Virus record (IMG/VR): IMGVR_UViG_3300018065_000071
Coordinates: 1 to 24,629 of that record
Length of the DNA stretch: 24,629 nucleotides
Reading direction: 5' to 3' (one strand)
Source of the DNA: a virus
Below, in pieces: positions 7,846 to 15,661 of the stretch; position 1 is the stretch's first letter; each line of letters opens with the position of its first letter. A program made the position numbers and the translations under genes. The notes below the pieces were generated by a model. The model had not been told where the DNA came from. It ran no database searches and worked only from the letters and a program-made list of their open reading frames with translations.

Positions 7846-8241
7846 ATGAACTCCGAACGCATGAGCTCCGCGCTCTACATCCCCGTCGCCGCCGCCACCG
7901 CTGGCACCGCCGCCGATTTGTTCTGCGCAAACCGGACCGGCGGCAAGGCCAAGGTGGTCGCCGTCGACTTCGTGGCCGACGGCGCCGTCACCGCCAACGA
8001 CACCAACTACGCGACGTTCACCGCGTCCGTGGGTGGCACGTCCATCGGCACCGTGTCGACCACCACCACCGACTCGGGCGACATCTCCGACGGCGGGGTG
8101 GCTTCGGTCGCACTGTCCGGCGCGGGCAGCAACCTCGTGGCCGACGGCGGCGCGGTCAAGGTGGCCATCACCAAGCCCGGTACCGGTGTCGCCATCGCGG
8201 GCACGGTGCAGGTCACCCTGGAGCGAGTGCGGGCCGACTGA
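7846..8241 (+). CDS. Candidate capsid decoration protein
   Basis: A 131-residue, Ala/Gly/Thr/Val-rich protein starting at ATG 7846 behind a GAGGGGG ribosome binding site, ten bases after the capsid gene. It has many alternating beta-type stretches (KAKVVAVDFVADGAVTAND, then VQVTLERVRAD at the end) and no transmembrane segment. Small beta-rich proteins encoded directly after the capsid gene are often decoration or head-stabilising proteins; this is the basis of the call. No specific family is recognised. The stop overlaps the next gene's start (TGATG). Confidence 0.6.
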   Translation: MNSERMSSALYIPVAAATAGTAADLFCANRTGGKAKVVAVDFVADGAVTANDTNYATFTASVGGTSIGTVSTTTTDSGDISDGGVASVALSGAGSNLVADGGAVKVAITKPGTGVAIAGTVQVTLERVRAD

Positions 8242-8459
8242 TGGTCTACGACCGCGCCATCCGGGCCACCTACCCGGCACCCGTGGCTCCCCTCGGGGCG
8301 CTTTCGGGCGGGGCGCGGTCCATTGTCGAGCGTGTCGCGTCCGGCGCGCTTGACGGTGTGCTCGGGCCGCTCCGTGACCGAGAGGTTGCCGGGGCGGCTC
8401 GGGAGTCGGTGGTGCGAGCCATCGACGACCGGACGCGCGCACTACTCGCGGAGGGATGA
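8241..8459 (+). CDS. Small hypothetical head-region protein
   Basis: A 72-residue protein from ATG 8241, overlapping the stop of the preceding gene in TGATG. Third positions are strongly G/C, which argues that it is a real gene. The sequence is helical and Arg/Ala-rich in its second half (SIVERVASGALDGVL, then AARESVVRAIDDRTR), without motifs I recognise. It lies between the candidate decoration protein and the connector, so it is probably a minor head or connector accessory protein. Confidence 0.6.
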   Translation: MVYDRAIRATYPAPVAPLGALSGGARSIVERVASGALDGVLGPLRDREVAGAARESVVRAIDDRTRALLAEG

Positions 8460-8462
8460 GAC

Positions 8463-9065
8463 ATGGCACTCGCAACGGCCGAACAGGTCCGCGCCCTCGT
8501 GCCTGGACTGTCCTCCGCAGACGACGCGACGATTGGGGTGGTCCTCGCCCGGATTGATGCGTCGTTCGCTCGCTACTGCGGGCATCCCGTCCCGGACAGC
8601 GGCGCCCACACGATGGAGGCCGCCGCCTACACGATGTATCCGGGGCGCTACGACATCGGCACCGGGGATGACCGAAACGTCCTCGTGCTGCCGTGTCCTC
8701 CTGTCCTGTCGGTGACGTCGGTGCACGTAGACCCCGACCAGACCTACGGGGCGGACACGCTCCTCGGGGCGTCCGAATACGTCGCCGACGGTCGCCGGCT
8801 TGAGCTCCTCGTGGGTGCGACGGCGGGGTGGTCGACCTCTCCGCGGGCCAACAAGGTAATCGCGTCCGCGGGCTACACGGTCGCCGACCACCCCGTGCTG
8901 ACTGAAGCGGCCATCACACAGGCAGCGCACATCACGTCCAACACATCCGCCGCGGGGTCGACCTCGACCTCGACACGCGGCGGCGGCTCCCGGTCCATCG
9001 CGCCGCTTTCGCTACTCCCCGAGGTGCGCGAAATGCTCGCCCGGTACGTGCTGGCGGTGCCGTAG
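8463..9065 (+). CDS. Head-tail connector (gp6/gp15-like adaptor)
   Basis: A 200-residue protein from ATG 8463, four bases after the preceding stop, with GAGGGATGAG upstream as ribosome binding site. The N-terminus (ATAEQVRALVPGLSSADDATI followed by ARIDASFARYCG) matches the helical start of HK97 gp6 / SPP1 gp15-like adaptors, which begin with a short helix bundle that docks under the portal. The centre is beta-rich (RNVLVLPCPPVLSVTSVHVD). A Ser/Thr/Gly-rich stretch at about residues 160-180 is probably a flexible loop. It would form the first ring below the portal. The family call rests on pattern and gene order. Confidence 0.7.
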   Translation: MALATAEQVRALVPGLSSADDATIGVVLARIDASFARYCGHPVPDSGAHTMEAAAYTMYPGRYDIGTGDDRNVLVLPCPPVLSVTSVHVDPDQTYGADTLLGASEYVADGRRLELLVGATAGWSTSPRANKVIASAGYTVADHPVLTEAAITQAAHITSNTSAAGSTSTSTRGGGSRSIAPLSLLPEVREMLARYVLAVP

Positions 9066-9739
9066 TGGAGCGGCTGTCGCCGGAGGAGTGGGAGCGGCGG
9101 TGCTCGTCTGCGGGTCCGCGGCTTGCTGCGGTGCTACAGCGACGGGCTACGGTCCTCGCCCTCAAGATGCAATCGCGGGCCGTGGAGAATGCGACGACGC
9201 GGCCCCGGTCGCGCTCGGGCTCCCTGCGGCGGTCCATCGCGGGGCGTGTCGTGCAGACCGGGCGCACTGTTTCAGCGGTCGACGAATCGGGTCAGGTGCA
9301 GCTCTTCGGCCGCACGGTTCAGGGGTCGCCGCTCTCGGCCATCCTCTCGGCGGGCGGGCGCACGGGCGGTCGAAACCTCATCTATGCCCGCATCCAAGAC
9401 CAGGGCGGCACCATCCGCCCGGTTCGGCGCAAGTGGCTCGCCATCCCGACACCCGAGGTCAAAACGGCCGCCGGGGGCGCGGGCTACGCATCACCGCGGG
9501 ACTACCCCGAGCCGCTACGATTCCAGTACCTATTTTTTGGTCTCGCGGCACTGGTAGAGCGGGTCGGCGACGAGGATGTCGTGCGGTGGTGGCTCCGCAA
9601 AAAAACCAAGGTGCCCGCGACCGGCTTTGCGCGCCGCGCGTGGTGGGACACCCGCGCCGAGATTCCCGGCACGCTCGGGGATGCTTTCAACGTCGCTTTC
9701 CGGGCGCCGGGGTCCATCGCTGGGGAGGGTAAGGCATGA
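9065..9739 (+). CDS. Tail completion / head-tail joining protein (HK97 gp10-like)
   Basis: A 224-residue protein from GTG 9065, which shares a base with the stop of the connector gene (TAGTG). The motif ARIQDQGGTIRPVRRKWLAIP (in two parts, about residues 108-128) is the typical 'QxGGxIxP...LAIP' segment of gp10-like and Z-like tail completion proteins, and TGFARRAWWDTRAEI resembles the C-terminal region of that group. The N-terminal 60 residues are helical and basic. It probably closes the connector and joins head and tail. The Trp-rich segment VVRWWLRKKTK is unusual. The start has only a weak ribosome binding site and probably depends on translational coupling. Confidence 0.65.
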   Translation: MERLSPEEWERRCSSAGPRLAAVLQRRATVLALKMQSRAVENATTRPRSRSGSLRRSIAGRVVQTGRTVSAVDESGQVQLFGRTVQGSPLSAILSAGGRTGGRNLIYARIQDQGGTIRPVRRKWLAIPTPEVKTAAGGAGYASPRDYPEPLRFQYLFFGLAALVERVGDEDVVRWWLRKKTKVPATGFARRAWWDTRAEIPGTLGDAFNVAFRAPGSIAGEGKA

Positions 9740-10209
9740 GCGGCCCCACGAATCGCAACACCATCGCCACGGCGCTGACCGGCATCCTCCAAGGCATCGA
9801 CGGCGCCGGAGACTACACCTACGACCTTTCGGCTACGGGGCAGGTCGAGCAGGTCGATTTGAACGGCCCGCCGCTGTCCCGTGTCCGGCCCTACGTCGCG
9901 TTCTACCTCGGGGCACGGCAGGACATCCGTAGCGGTGCGGGTGCCGACCTTTCGCAGTACGGCCAAACGCTCGCGGTTGACCTCGTGGGCGTCGTCTCCG
10001 GGGGCATCGACCCCGACGCGGCGGTGTCGGCGGGCAACGACCTCGAGGCCGACATCATCGCGGCGCTACACGGGTCGCGCAATCTCGGCGCGGCGGCGGT
10101 CCACGACCTCACGGTGTCGACCGAGGTGGTTACGGGACCGGAGCCGGACGGCCGCGCGCGGGATGTGTACGTGGTAATGTCGGTCGAGCTCTTCTGGGCG
10201 AGGTTGTAG
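9736..10209 (+). CDS. Tail terminator protein
   Basis: A 157-residue protein overlapping the previous stop in ATGA. The architecture, an N-terminal helix (NTIATALTGILQGIDG), beta strands (PYVAFYLGAR, LAVDLVGVVS), a further helix (AGNDLEADIIAALHG) and terminal strands ending in VYVVMSVELFWARL, is that of tail terminators such as lambda gpU or HK97 gp10-neighbour proteins. The protein caps the tail tube at its final length and attaches to the head connector. Gene order, after tail completion and before tail tube, supports this. Identification is by predicted fold and context only. Confidence 0.6.
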   Translation: MSGPTNRNTIATALTGILQGIDGAGDYTYDLSATGQVEQVDLNGPPLSRVRPYVAFYLGARQDIRSGAGADLSQYGQTLAVDLVGVVSGGIDPDAAVSAGNDLEADIIAALHGSRNLGAAAVHDLTVSTEVVTGPEPDGRARDVYVVMSVELFWARL

Positions 10210-10211
10210 TC

Positions 10212-10979
10212 ATGTCCTGGTTCTCGTCTGACAGCCAATGGCGCGCACCGGTCACCGTCGACAACAACGGCGGGACTTCGCCGATTGATGTTTCTATCGC
10301 CATCCCCGGTGACTTCGGGGCGTTCTGGGGCAACGTCGACGCCAGCGGCCACAGCATCAAGGTCTGCGACTCGGACGGCTACACCGAGCTGACATGGCAG
10401 CGGCAGACGTGGAACTACGCGAACCGGCAAGCGGTCATCGAGGTCGACGGGTGGGTGCCGGACAGCACCGACGGAACGTGCGTGCTGTACCTGTACTGGG
10501 GCGAGGACAGCCCGACAGATTCGTCCGGGTCGTTCACCGCGAGCACCCCGAAGACCGGTACGGTCCTTCCGAGTCGCCCGGCACCGGGTCAGGTCATCGT
10601 CGACGCGCAGCCGCTCCCGGTCGGGCAGGATGTGCCCCGCGCGTCCTACAGCCTGTCGCCGAACGAAGATAGGTATCTCGCCTTCGACATCACCCGCCAT
10701 CTGATGCGCCAGTCGGCGCCGTTCAATGGCCGGCTTGACTACGAAGAGGTCGCAGTTGTCGAGGTCGAGACCCGCACCGTGGGCGGCGCATACGCGGGCG
10801 GCAATGTCAAGGCCAACACGCGGGTGACGCAGTGGGACGGGCGCACACTTGTCTTCATGTGGGTGACCGGGTCTGCTGACAACACCGACTACGTGGACGA
10901 GGTGGAGGTCATCACGTCCACGGGTCGAGAACTCATTTTCGCGGCGGTACGAACCGCTAACACCGCTGAGGAGTCGTAA
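10212..10979 (+). CDS. DUF2341-like beta-sandwich virion protein
   Basis: A 255-residue protein from ATG 10212, two bases after the tail terminator stop. Residues about 1-100 fit the DUF2341 pattern seen in bacterial extracellular proteins: an opening aromatic/Arg segment (QWRAPVTVDNNGG), then DVSIAIPGDFGAFW, an 'IKVCDSDGYTEL' strand, a Trp pair, and YLYWGEDSP near the end of the domain. The C-terminal 150 residues are a second beta-rich region (FDITRHLMRQSAPFNG, VKANTRVTQWDG) with no family I recognise. It has no signal peptide and lies between terminator and tail tube genes, so it is probably a virion component, perhaps a tail or neck decoration that binds carbohydrate. Function is inferred. 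Confidence 0.55.
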   Translation: MSWFSSDSQWRAPVTVDNNGGTSPIDVSIAIPGDFGAFWGNVDASGHSIKVCDSDGYTELTWQRQTWNYANRQAVIEVDGWVPDSTDGTCVLYLYWGEDSPTDSSGSFTASTPKTGTVLPSRPAPGQVIVDAQPLPVGQDVPRASYSLSPNEDRYLAFDITRHLMRQSAPFNGRLDYEEVAVVEVETRTVGGAYAGGNVKANTRVTQWDGRTLVFMWVTGSADNTDYVDEVEVITSTGRELIFAAVRTANTAEES

Positions 10980-11947
10980 TGGCCAGTGTCCTACTTGGGC
11001 GGAATGCCGCCGTCGGCATCGGGTTCGAGAGCACCGAGGGCACCGCTGTAGCGGCTGCGCTGTGGGCGCGTCTCGCCTCGCTGTCTCTCACCGCCGTGTC
11101 GAACCGCGTGCGCATCGACGACCTGTCTCTGGGCGGCACCGGCTACCTACAGGCGCGGTACCTCGAGCAGGTCGACGTGTCCGGCAGCATGGAGATTATC
11201 TCCTACTACAAGGGAGGCGCGTTTGCGTCGTTCCTCCGCGCTTGCATCGGCGGGACGTGGGTGGACTCGGGCGCCGGCCCTTACACGCACGTCCTCGATC
11301 CCGGTGCGGAGCCTCCCGCGGTCACGTTCCGCACGGCGCGGGACACCCTGTCCTCGTCCGGCGCGCTCCAGAAGGGCGACGTCATCGCCGGGGCACGGGT
11401 CACCTCCGCGACCATCTCGGCCGAGACGCCGGGGCTTCTGCGGCTGTCGCTCAACTTCGTAGCGATGAGCTCGACACCGGGCAGCGCCCCGACGCACTCG
11501 CTTGCAGTCCACGACGACCCCATCGTGTACCACCAGGGCGGCACCTGGGGATGGAACTCGGCGAACTACACGCTCCGGTCGCTGTCGCTGGAGCTCGAAA
11601 ACGCCGTGGAAGGTCTGCGCGGCTTCGGGTCGAGCAGCATCAACGGCGCCGCGGTGACGGGCATCCGCAACGCTCGCCTGACTGCGACCCGCTACAAGAC
11701 CTCCGACGACTGGGCAGACGCGCAGACCGCGGGCACCGAGAGCGACGGCGCAATCACGTTCACCAGCGGGACCGATTCGTTCCGGATCGTTCTCTTCAAC
11801 TCGCTCATTCCCGAGGGGGTCGCGCTTGACGCACAGTCCGTCGGGTTGGTCGAAGAGTCGGCCATCTTTGAGCCGCGGGACGACGGGACCGGCCCCGTGT
11901 TGCGCTTCACACTCGTCAACGACGACGCGACCGCTGAGGCTTCGTGA
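10979..11947 (+). CDS. Major tail tube protein
   Basis: A 322-residue protein whose ATG shares a base with the preceding stop (TAATG). It opens with LLGRNAAVGIGFESTEGTAV, the usual start of large siphovirus tail tube proteins ('G...v.i..E...GT...'), then has LARYL/QVDVSGSMEI and GGAFASFLRACIG strands, and ends with an acidic beta-rich C-terminus (GPVLRFTLVND). Stacked hexameric rings of this protein form the tail tube. Location upstream of the chaperone pair and the tape measure is the conserved order in siphoviruses. At over 300 residues it is longer than minimal tube proteins and probably has an extra outer domain. Confidence 0.75.
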   Translation: MASVLLGRNAAVGIGFESTEGTAVAAALWARLASLSLTAVSNRVRIDDLSLGGTGYLQARYLEQVDVSGSMEIISYYKGGAFASFLRACIGGTWVDSGAGPYTHVLDPGAEPPAVTFRTARDTLSSSGALQKGDVIAGARVTSATISAETPGLLRLSLNFVAMSSTPGSAPTHSLAVHDDPIVYHQGGTWGWNSANYTLRSLSLELENAVEGLRGFGSSSINGAAVTGIRNARLTATRYKTSDDWADAQTAGTESDGAITFTSGTDSFRIVLFNSLIPEGVALDAQSVGLVEESAIFEPRDDGTGPVLRFTLVNDDATAEAS

Positions 11948-12435
11948 TGCTCGACCTTGCCGCACTTGCTGCACCGACGTGGGTGGAGACCGCGGGGCTC
12001 GGGCGTCGTCTCGACTTCGGGTGCATCCCGCTGTCCCCCGGCGACTTTGACAACCACGCGTCCACCCTCTTCGGGCTCGTGGCCGGGGTCGAGGGCGACA
12101 AGCCCGCGCGTGAGCCGACCGCCGCAGACCTGCAACACCTCCAGGTCATCGCGTGTCTGACGGTCCGTCATGTCCGCGCGCCGGGGGGCGAGTCGCAGCC
12201 GTTCCGCTTCGTGCTGGACGAGGGCGCCGAGGACCCCAGCGCGGGCCGCTTCTGGATTGGCCGGCTTCCCTCGCTTGAGGTGGGGCAGGTCGCCGGGGCA
12301 GCGCTCAAGGACTACATCGAGGCGGCTACGCGTGCGGCCCGATTTCGCCGCGGACCCGAGGACGGCGCACATGCTGGACGAGATGGCGAGGCGGTACGGT
12401 CGGAGTCCGGCGACGTGGCTGCGGCGGCCGGGTGA
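11947..12435 (+). CDS. Tail assembly chaperone, upstream frame (gpG-like)
   Basis: A 162-residue protein from ATG 11947, overlapping the tail tube stop in TGATG; GTG 11944 is a possible alternative. It contains a mixed helical and beta sequence (LDFGCIPLSPGDFDNHA, LQVIACLTVRHVRAP, FRFVLDEGAEDPS) and reads well until about residue 133. The last 30 residues (after RAARF) are compositionally different and look like a poorly constrained tail, while a well-formed frame continues one base over. This is the arrangement of lambda G/T-type chaperones, which coat the tape measure during tail assembly. It precedes the tape measure gene, as expected. Confidence 0.7.
   Translation: MLDLAALAAPTWVETAGLGRRLDFGCIPLSPGDFDNHASTLFGLVAGVEGDKPAREPTAADLQHLQVIACLTVRHVRAPGGESQPFRFVLDEGAEDPSAGRFWIGRLPSLEVGQVAGAALKDYIEAATRAARFRRGPEDGAHAGRDGEAVRSESGDVAAAAG
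12340..12348 (+). promoter_or_regulatory. Candidate +1 programmed frameshift site
   Basis: In the upstream chaperone frame the codons are CGA UUU CGC CGC. A ribosome with Phe-tRNA on UUU (12343-12345) could slip forward one base onto UUC and continue with GCC at 12347, entering the downstream frame. The UUU-CG context is the one used by influenza PA-X. The fused product would be 207 residues (133 from the first frame, 74 from the second). CCC-G at 12355 is a weaker alternative. Confidence 0.45.
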
Positions 12436-12571
12436 TGGGCCGGTCCTGTCGATGTGGCTTGACCTCCTGATGTGCCGGGTCTGCACGGCGGCGGGTGTCG
12501 ATTCGCAGCGGCAATGGCTACAGCGCAACGGCCAACACGTCATGTGGGTGATGCCCGCACCGGGGAGCTGA
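12371..12571 (+). CDS. Tail assembly chaperone, downstream frame (gpT-like)
   Basis: The frame one base over from the upstream chaperone encodes LDEMARRYGRSPATWLRRPGDG and then MWLDLLMCRV, the short helical pattern common in T-type chaperone extensions. It is most likely made as a +1 frameshift fusion that enters this frame near 12347. It could instead start independently at ATG 12371, which has GAGGA eight bases upstream and would give 66 residues (the coordinates listed). Two Cys residues and a Trp/Gln/Asn-rich C-terminus follow. The stop is one base before the tape measure ATG. The fused form would bind the tape measure while the short form recruits tube protein, as in lambda; this is by analogy. 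Confidence 0.6.
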   Translation: MLDEMARRYGRSPATWLRRPGDGPVLSMWLDLLMCRVCTAAGVDSQRQWLQRNGQHVMWVMPAPGS

Positions 12572-12572
12572 G

Positions 12573-14903
12573 ATGGCAGACGGAATCGTAGAATACGTCC
12601 TCCGGCTCAAGGACCAGACAAAGCAGGGCACCGCGTCCGCAGTCACCGGGTCAAAGCGACTCGAGGACCAGACCGAGAAGACCACGCGCGCCGTAGACGA
12701 CCTCGGCGACGAGGCGGTCCAGACCTCCAAGCAGCTCGACCGGATGGGCAAGGAGTCGACTTCTGCTGCGCGTGCGCAGTCCGGCCTCTCGCGTGGCCTT
12801 TCCGGGGCCGTGACGGGCGCTGGGCGGCTCCTGTCGTCGGTGGGGGGCCTGACTACCGCCATCGGCGCCGCGGGCCTTGCCGGGGCAACTACGGCCGCTG
12901 TGGTGTCGTTTCGTGCGGCTGCGCAGGAGGTAGCCGACCTCCGCAACGACATCGCGGACGCGTCTACCCGCTCGGGCATCGCCACGGACACGCTCCAGGG
13001 GCTACGACTCGCCGCGGAGGGCGCGGGGCTACAGTTAGCGGCCCTCACCTCGGGCCTCGACCAGTTTGGCCGGCGGGTGTCCGACGCGGCACGGGGCGGC
13101 AACGCGACCGCGGAGGCATTCGCCGAGCTCGGCGTGTCCGTCACCGACGCAAACGGAGACATTCGGGACGGGGATGCAGTCCTCCGCGAGACCCTCGCCG
13201 CGCTGAATGCGATGGAACCGTCGGCGCAACGGTCGGCGCTTGCGGTCGAAACGCTCGGGCGCGCTGGCGGGCGCTTGCTTCAGGCGCTTTCGGGCTCGGA
13301 GTTGGATTCGTTCGTCGCGCTCGCCGATGAATTCGGCGTCGGTGTCGGCCCTCGGGCCGCGCAATCGGCCGGAGAGTGGCAACGCGCGGTTGCCGAGCTC
13401 GGGGTGGTCCTCGATGGCGTAAAGGGGCAGTTGGTTGACGCGTTCGGCGGCGGCGCAAACCTCGTGTTCGACCTATCCGAGGCGGTCGTCATCTCCGTCG
13501 AGGTCATCAAGGGCGCGCTGTCTGGGTTCACTACGGGCATTAGCAACATCGCAGACGACATCATCGCGCCGTTTCAGTCGTTGCTCGATGTGCTCGCGGG
13601 CATCAATCGGGCGCTGGACGAGGCCGCAAAGGGCAACTACGCGGCGGCGGCATCGGCGGCGGCAGACGCGGCGGTCGCAGCCGGAAAGGCGCTTGCACAG
13701 GCCCCGTCCGCAGCCCTCACCGCTACGGGTGGGCTCACTGGCGCGCTCCCTGGCTTAGCAGCCGACACCCTCATAGGCGCACAGGCTGGCCTTGAGGCCG
13801 GGCAGGAACGGGCTGAACGGCTCCGTGAGCTCCGGGCGGCGACCGGTGCTGCGCAGCGCGCTCCAGACCTCGGCGACGGCGGCGGCGGCGACGGCGGCGG
13901 GCAGGAATCGGCCTCGCGCGTGTTCGCGTCTGGGTTCACCGACCCCGAGGCCGTCGCCACCGAGGCGGCTGTAGCGGCCTCGCGCGTGTTCGCGTCTGGG
14001 TTCACCGAGGACCGACGGCGGCTGTCTGATGTGCTCGCGGAGGGTGCGGAGAACCTCGCCGAGCAGGTCGAAAAGACAGCCGCGGCGGCGGCCGAAAGCC
14101 GTGCAAGAACCCTGGGTGGGGTGAGCACAGGCATCGGGGTGGGAACGTCTGTCCTACAAGGAAACATCGGCGGCGCTCTCGGGCAGGCTGGGCGCGCGGT
14201 CGGGTCTGCGGGGCTGTCGGCGGCGGCGTCTTCGCTCGGTGTCGCGGGCGCTGTGGTGTCTGGTCTTCAGTTCATCGGCGAGCAGGGTGCGGAGGGGATT
14301 TCGGACACCCTCAACGGCGTGAAGGATTCGCTTGTCGCCGCGCTGGAGGCGTTGCCCGAGCTCATCGGGGATGTGCTGCCTGATTTCGCCGTGGCTCTCA
14401 TCCGTGACCTCATCCCCGCGCTCATCGAGGCCAGCCCGCAGATTTTTTACGCGCTCCTCGTGGAGCTCCCCGGCGCAATCGGGGACGCGGTAGCCAAGGC
14501 CATCGGGGTCGAATCAGAGGCCGGGAAAGGGGCAATCCGGGGCGGCTCCATCGGCGCGGTGATCGGCGGCGTGGTCGGCGGGGTTACGCTGGGCCTGCTT
14601 ACGGGCGGGGTTGCTACCGGCGCAGGGATCAAGCTCGGCGCCGCGGGCGGTGGCGCAATCGGCGCTGTCGTTGGCGCAATCGCCAGCGGTCGGTCTTCCC
14701 GGAGTAGCGACGCCGCGCGCACCGCCACCGACGGACAGGCCGCGACGGCTAGAGAGTCGGACCGACTCGCGCAGGTCTCCATCCGACCCCGTCGGCAGAA
14801 AATAGCCGTCCGCCAGAACCCCTACGACACCCTCGCGCGGCAGTACGACGCTCAATACGGTACACTCGGACGCGCATCCTCTACCACCATCGGGGCAACA
14901 TGA
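12573..14903 (+). CDS. Tape measure protein
   Basis: A 776-residue protein from ATG 12573. The N-terminal 70 residues are a charged coiled coil. A hydrophobic Gly/Ala stretch follows (LLSSVGGLTTAIGAAGLAGA, about 86-105), then long helices typical of tape measures (VADLRNDIADASTRSGI, LQGLRLAAEGAGLQLA). A Gly-rich hinge and a repeated ASRVFASGFT motif lie at about 430-480. The C-terminal third is hydrophobic and ends with a Gly-zipper (about 652-708: GGSIGAVIGGVVGG and onward), suited to membrane insertion during DNA entry. At roughly 0.15 nm per residue the tail would be about 115 nm. It sets tail length and is ejected before the DNA. No peptidase or lysozyme motif was seen. Confidence 0.88.
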   Translation: MADGIVEYVLRLKDQTKQGTASAVTGSKRLEDQTEKTTRAVDDLGDEAVQTSKQLDRMGKESTSAARAQSGLSRGLSGAVTGAGRLLSSVGGLTTAIGAAGLAGATTAAVVSFRAAAQEVADLRNDIADASTRSGIATDTLQGLRLAAEGAGLQLAALTSGLDQFGRRVSDAARGGNATAEAFAELGVSVTDANGDIRDGDAVLRETLAALNAMEPSAQRSALAVETLGRAGGRLLQALSGSELDSFVALADEFGVGVGPRAAQSAGEWQRAVAELGVVLDGVKGQLVDAFGGGANLVFDLSEAVVISVEVIKGALSGFTTGISNIADDIIAPFQSLLDVLAGINRALDEAAKGNYAAAASAAADAAVAAGKALAQAPSAALTATGGLTGALPGLAADTLIGAQAGLEAGQERAERLRELRAATGAAQRAPDLGDGGGGDGGGQESASRVFASGFTDPEAVATEAAVAASRVFASGFTEDRRRLSDVLAEGAENLAEQVEKTAAAAAESRARTLGGVSTGIGVGTSVLQGNIGGALGQAGRAVGSAGLSAAASSLGVAGAVVSGLQFIGEQGAEGISDTLNGVKDSLVAALEALPELIGDVLPDFAVALIRDLIPALIEASPQIFYALLVELPGAIGDAVAKAIGVESEAGKGAIRGGSIGAVIGGVVGGVTLGLLTGGVATGAGIKLGAAGGGAIGAVVGAIASGRSSRSSDAARTATDGQAATARESDRLAQVSIRPRRQKIAVRQNPYDTLARQYDAQYGTLGRASSTTIGAT
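13909..14008 (+). repeat. In-frame 34-bp direct repeat in tape measure gene
   Basis: A perfect 34-bp direct repeat occupies 13909-13942 and 13975-14008, offset by exactly 66 bp (22 codons). It encodes ASRVFASGFT twice, at about residues 447 and 469. The intervening sequence is partly similar in composition. It sits in the hinge between the helical and hydrophobic regions, and the perfect identity at DNA level suggests a recent duplication. Confidence 0.85.
14861..14866 (+). promoter_or_regulatory. Possible -10 element before distal tail gene
   Basis: TACACT lies 33 bases before the ATG of the distal tail gene, inside the end of the tape measure gene. It fits a TAnnnT -10 pattern but lacks the TG extension and any -35. 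The gene's ribosome binding site is also weak. Reported as a possibility only. Confidence 0.2.
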
Positions 14904-15661
14904 GCGTCACGACCATCTATTGGTACCCGATGGGCACGGGCAACGTGGAGACCATCACGCTTCCGTTCATCACCTCGCTCGAGGACGATGACCCCGAGGT
15001 CGAGGCGGCCACGTCGGAGACCATCGGCGGCGGGATGTACCGGCAGCTTTACGGCGACTGGCGGCGGGTGGTCATCACGCGGCAGAATCTCCGGCCGGAC
15101 GACGCCACCGAAGCTGAGACCATCCGGGGCCTCCGGTCGCTGCAATCGCACCTCATCGCCGGGTATTCGGTCGGTATTGCGGTGGGTGCGGGGGCGACCT
15201 TCGGGTCCTACACGGTCGCCGGCATCGGGCGCGGTGCCGGGACTCTCGGCATCCCCGCGAACACCTACGGCCCCTGGGACCCGTCCGCGGTGCTGTCCGC
15301 GGGTGACGAGGTGGTGCTACAGTCGCCCTCCCCGGACGGCGCCCGAGAGGTCCACACGCTGTCAGCGGTGACGCCCATCGGGTCTACGTTCGCACTCGTG
15401 CTTACGCGAAACACGCGCTACGACCATCCTGGCCCTATCCTCGTGCGTCGGCGGACATTCTACCCGCACCTCAAGCTACCAGACGACCAATTGGATACGC
15501 CCATCATCACGTCATCGACGCGCGGCCGTACCTACGATTTGCGGCTGGAGCTCCGCGAAGACATGCAGGAGGCGTGGGACACGGGCACCGCCGGCGAAGC
15601 GCTCACCGGTCCGACCGGACAGCCGCGCACCTACAGCGGCATCCTCGCCGGGCGCTTCTGA
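14900..15661 (+). CDS. Distal tail-like protein
   Basis: A 253-residue protein overlapping the tape measure stop in ATGA. It is beta-rich with a long, ordered sequence (TIYWYPMGTGNVETITLP at the start, VVITRQNLRPDD, then DEVVLQSPSPDG and FALVLTRNTRYD) and ends in GILAGRF. In siphoviruses the gene directly after the tape measure usually encodes the distal tail protein, the ring at the tube tip to which the hub attaches. That context, with its size, is the main evidence; I do not recognise a specific family motif. The stop overlaps the next start (TGATG). Confidence 0.55.
   Translation: MSVTTIYWYPMGTGNVETITLPFITSLEDDDPEVEAATSETIGGGMYRQLYGDWRRVVITRQNLRPDDATEAETIRGLRSLQSHLIAGYSVGIAVGAGATFGSYTVAGIGRGAGTLGIPANTYGPWDPSAVLSAGDEVVLQSPSPDGAREVHTLSAVTPIGSTFALVLTRNTRYDHPGPILVRRRTFYPHLKLPDDQLDTPIITSSTRGRTYDLRLELREDMQEAWDTGTAGEALTGPTGQPRTYSGILAGRF

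Noticed and set aside
6168-7862. 564-codon open frame on the minus strand opposite the capsid gene
   Set aside because: It is the complement of a clear HK97-like capsid gene; no ribosome binding site or motif, and its Val/Gly/His-rich content fits a shadow frame.
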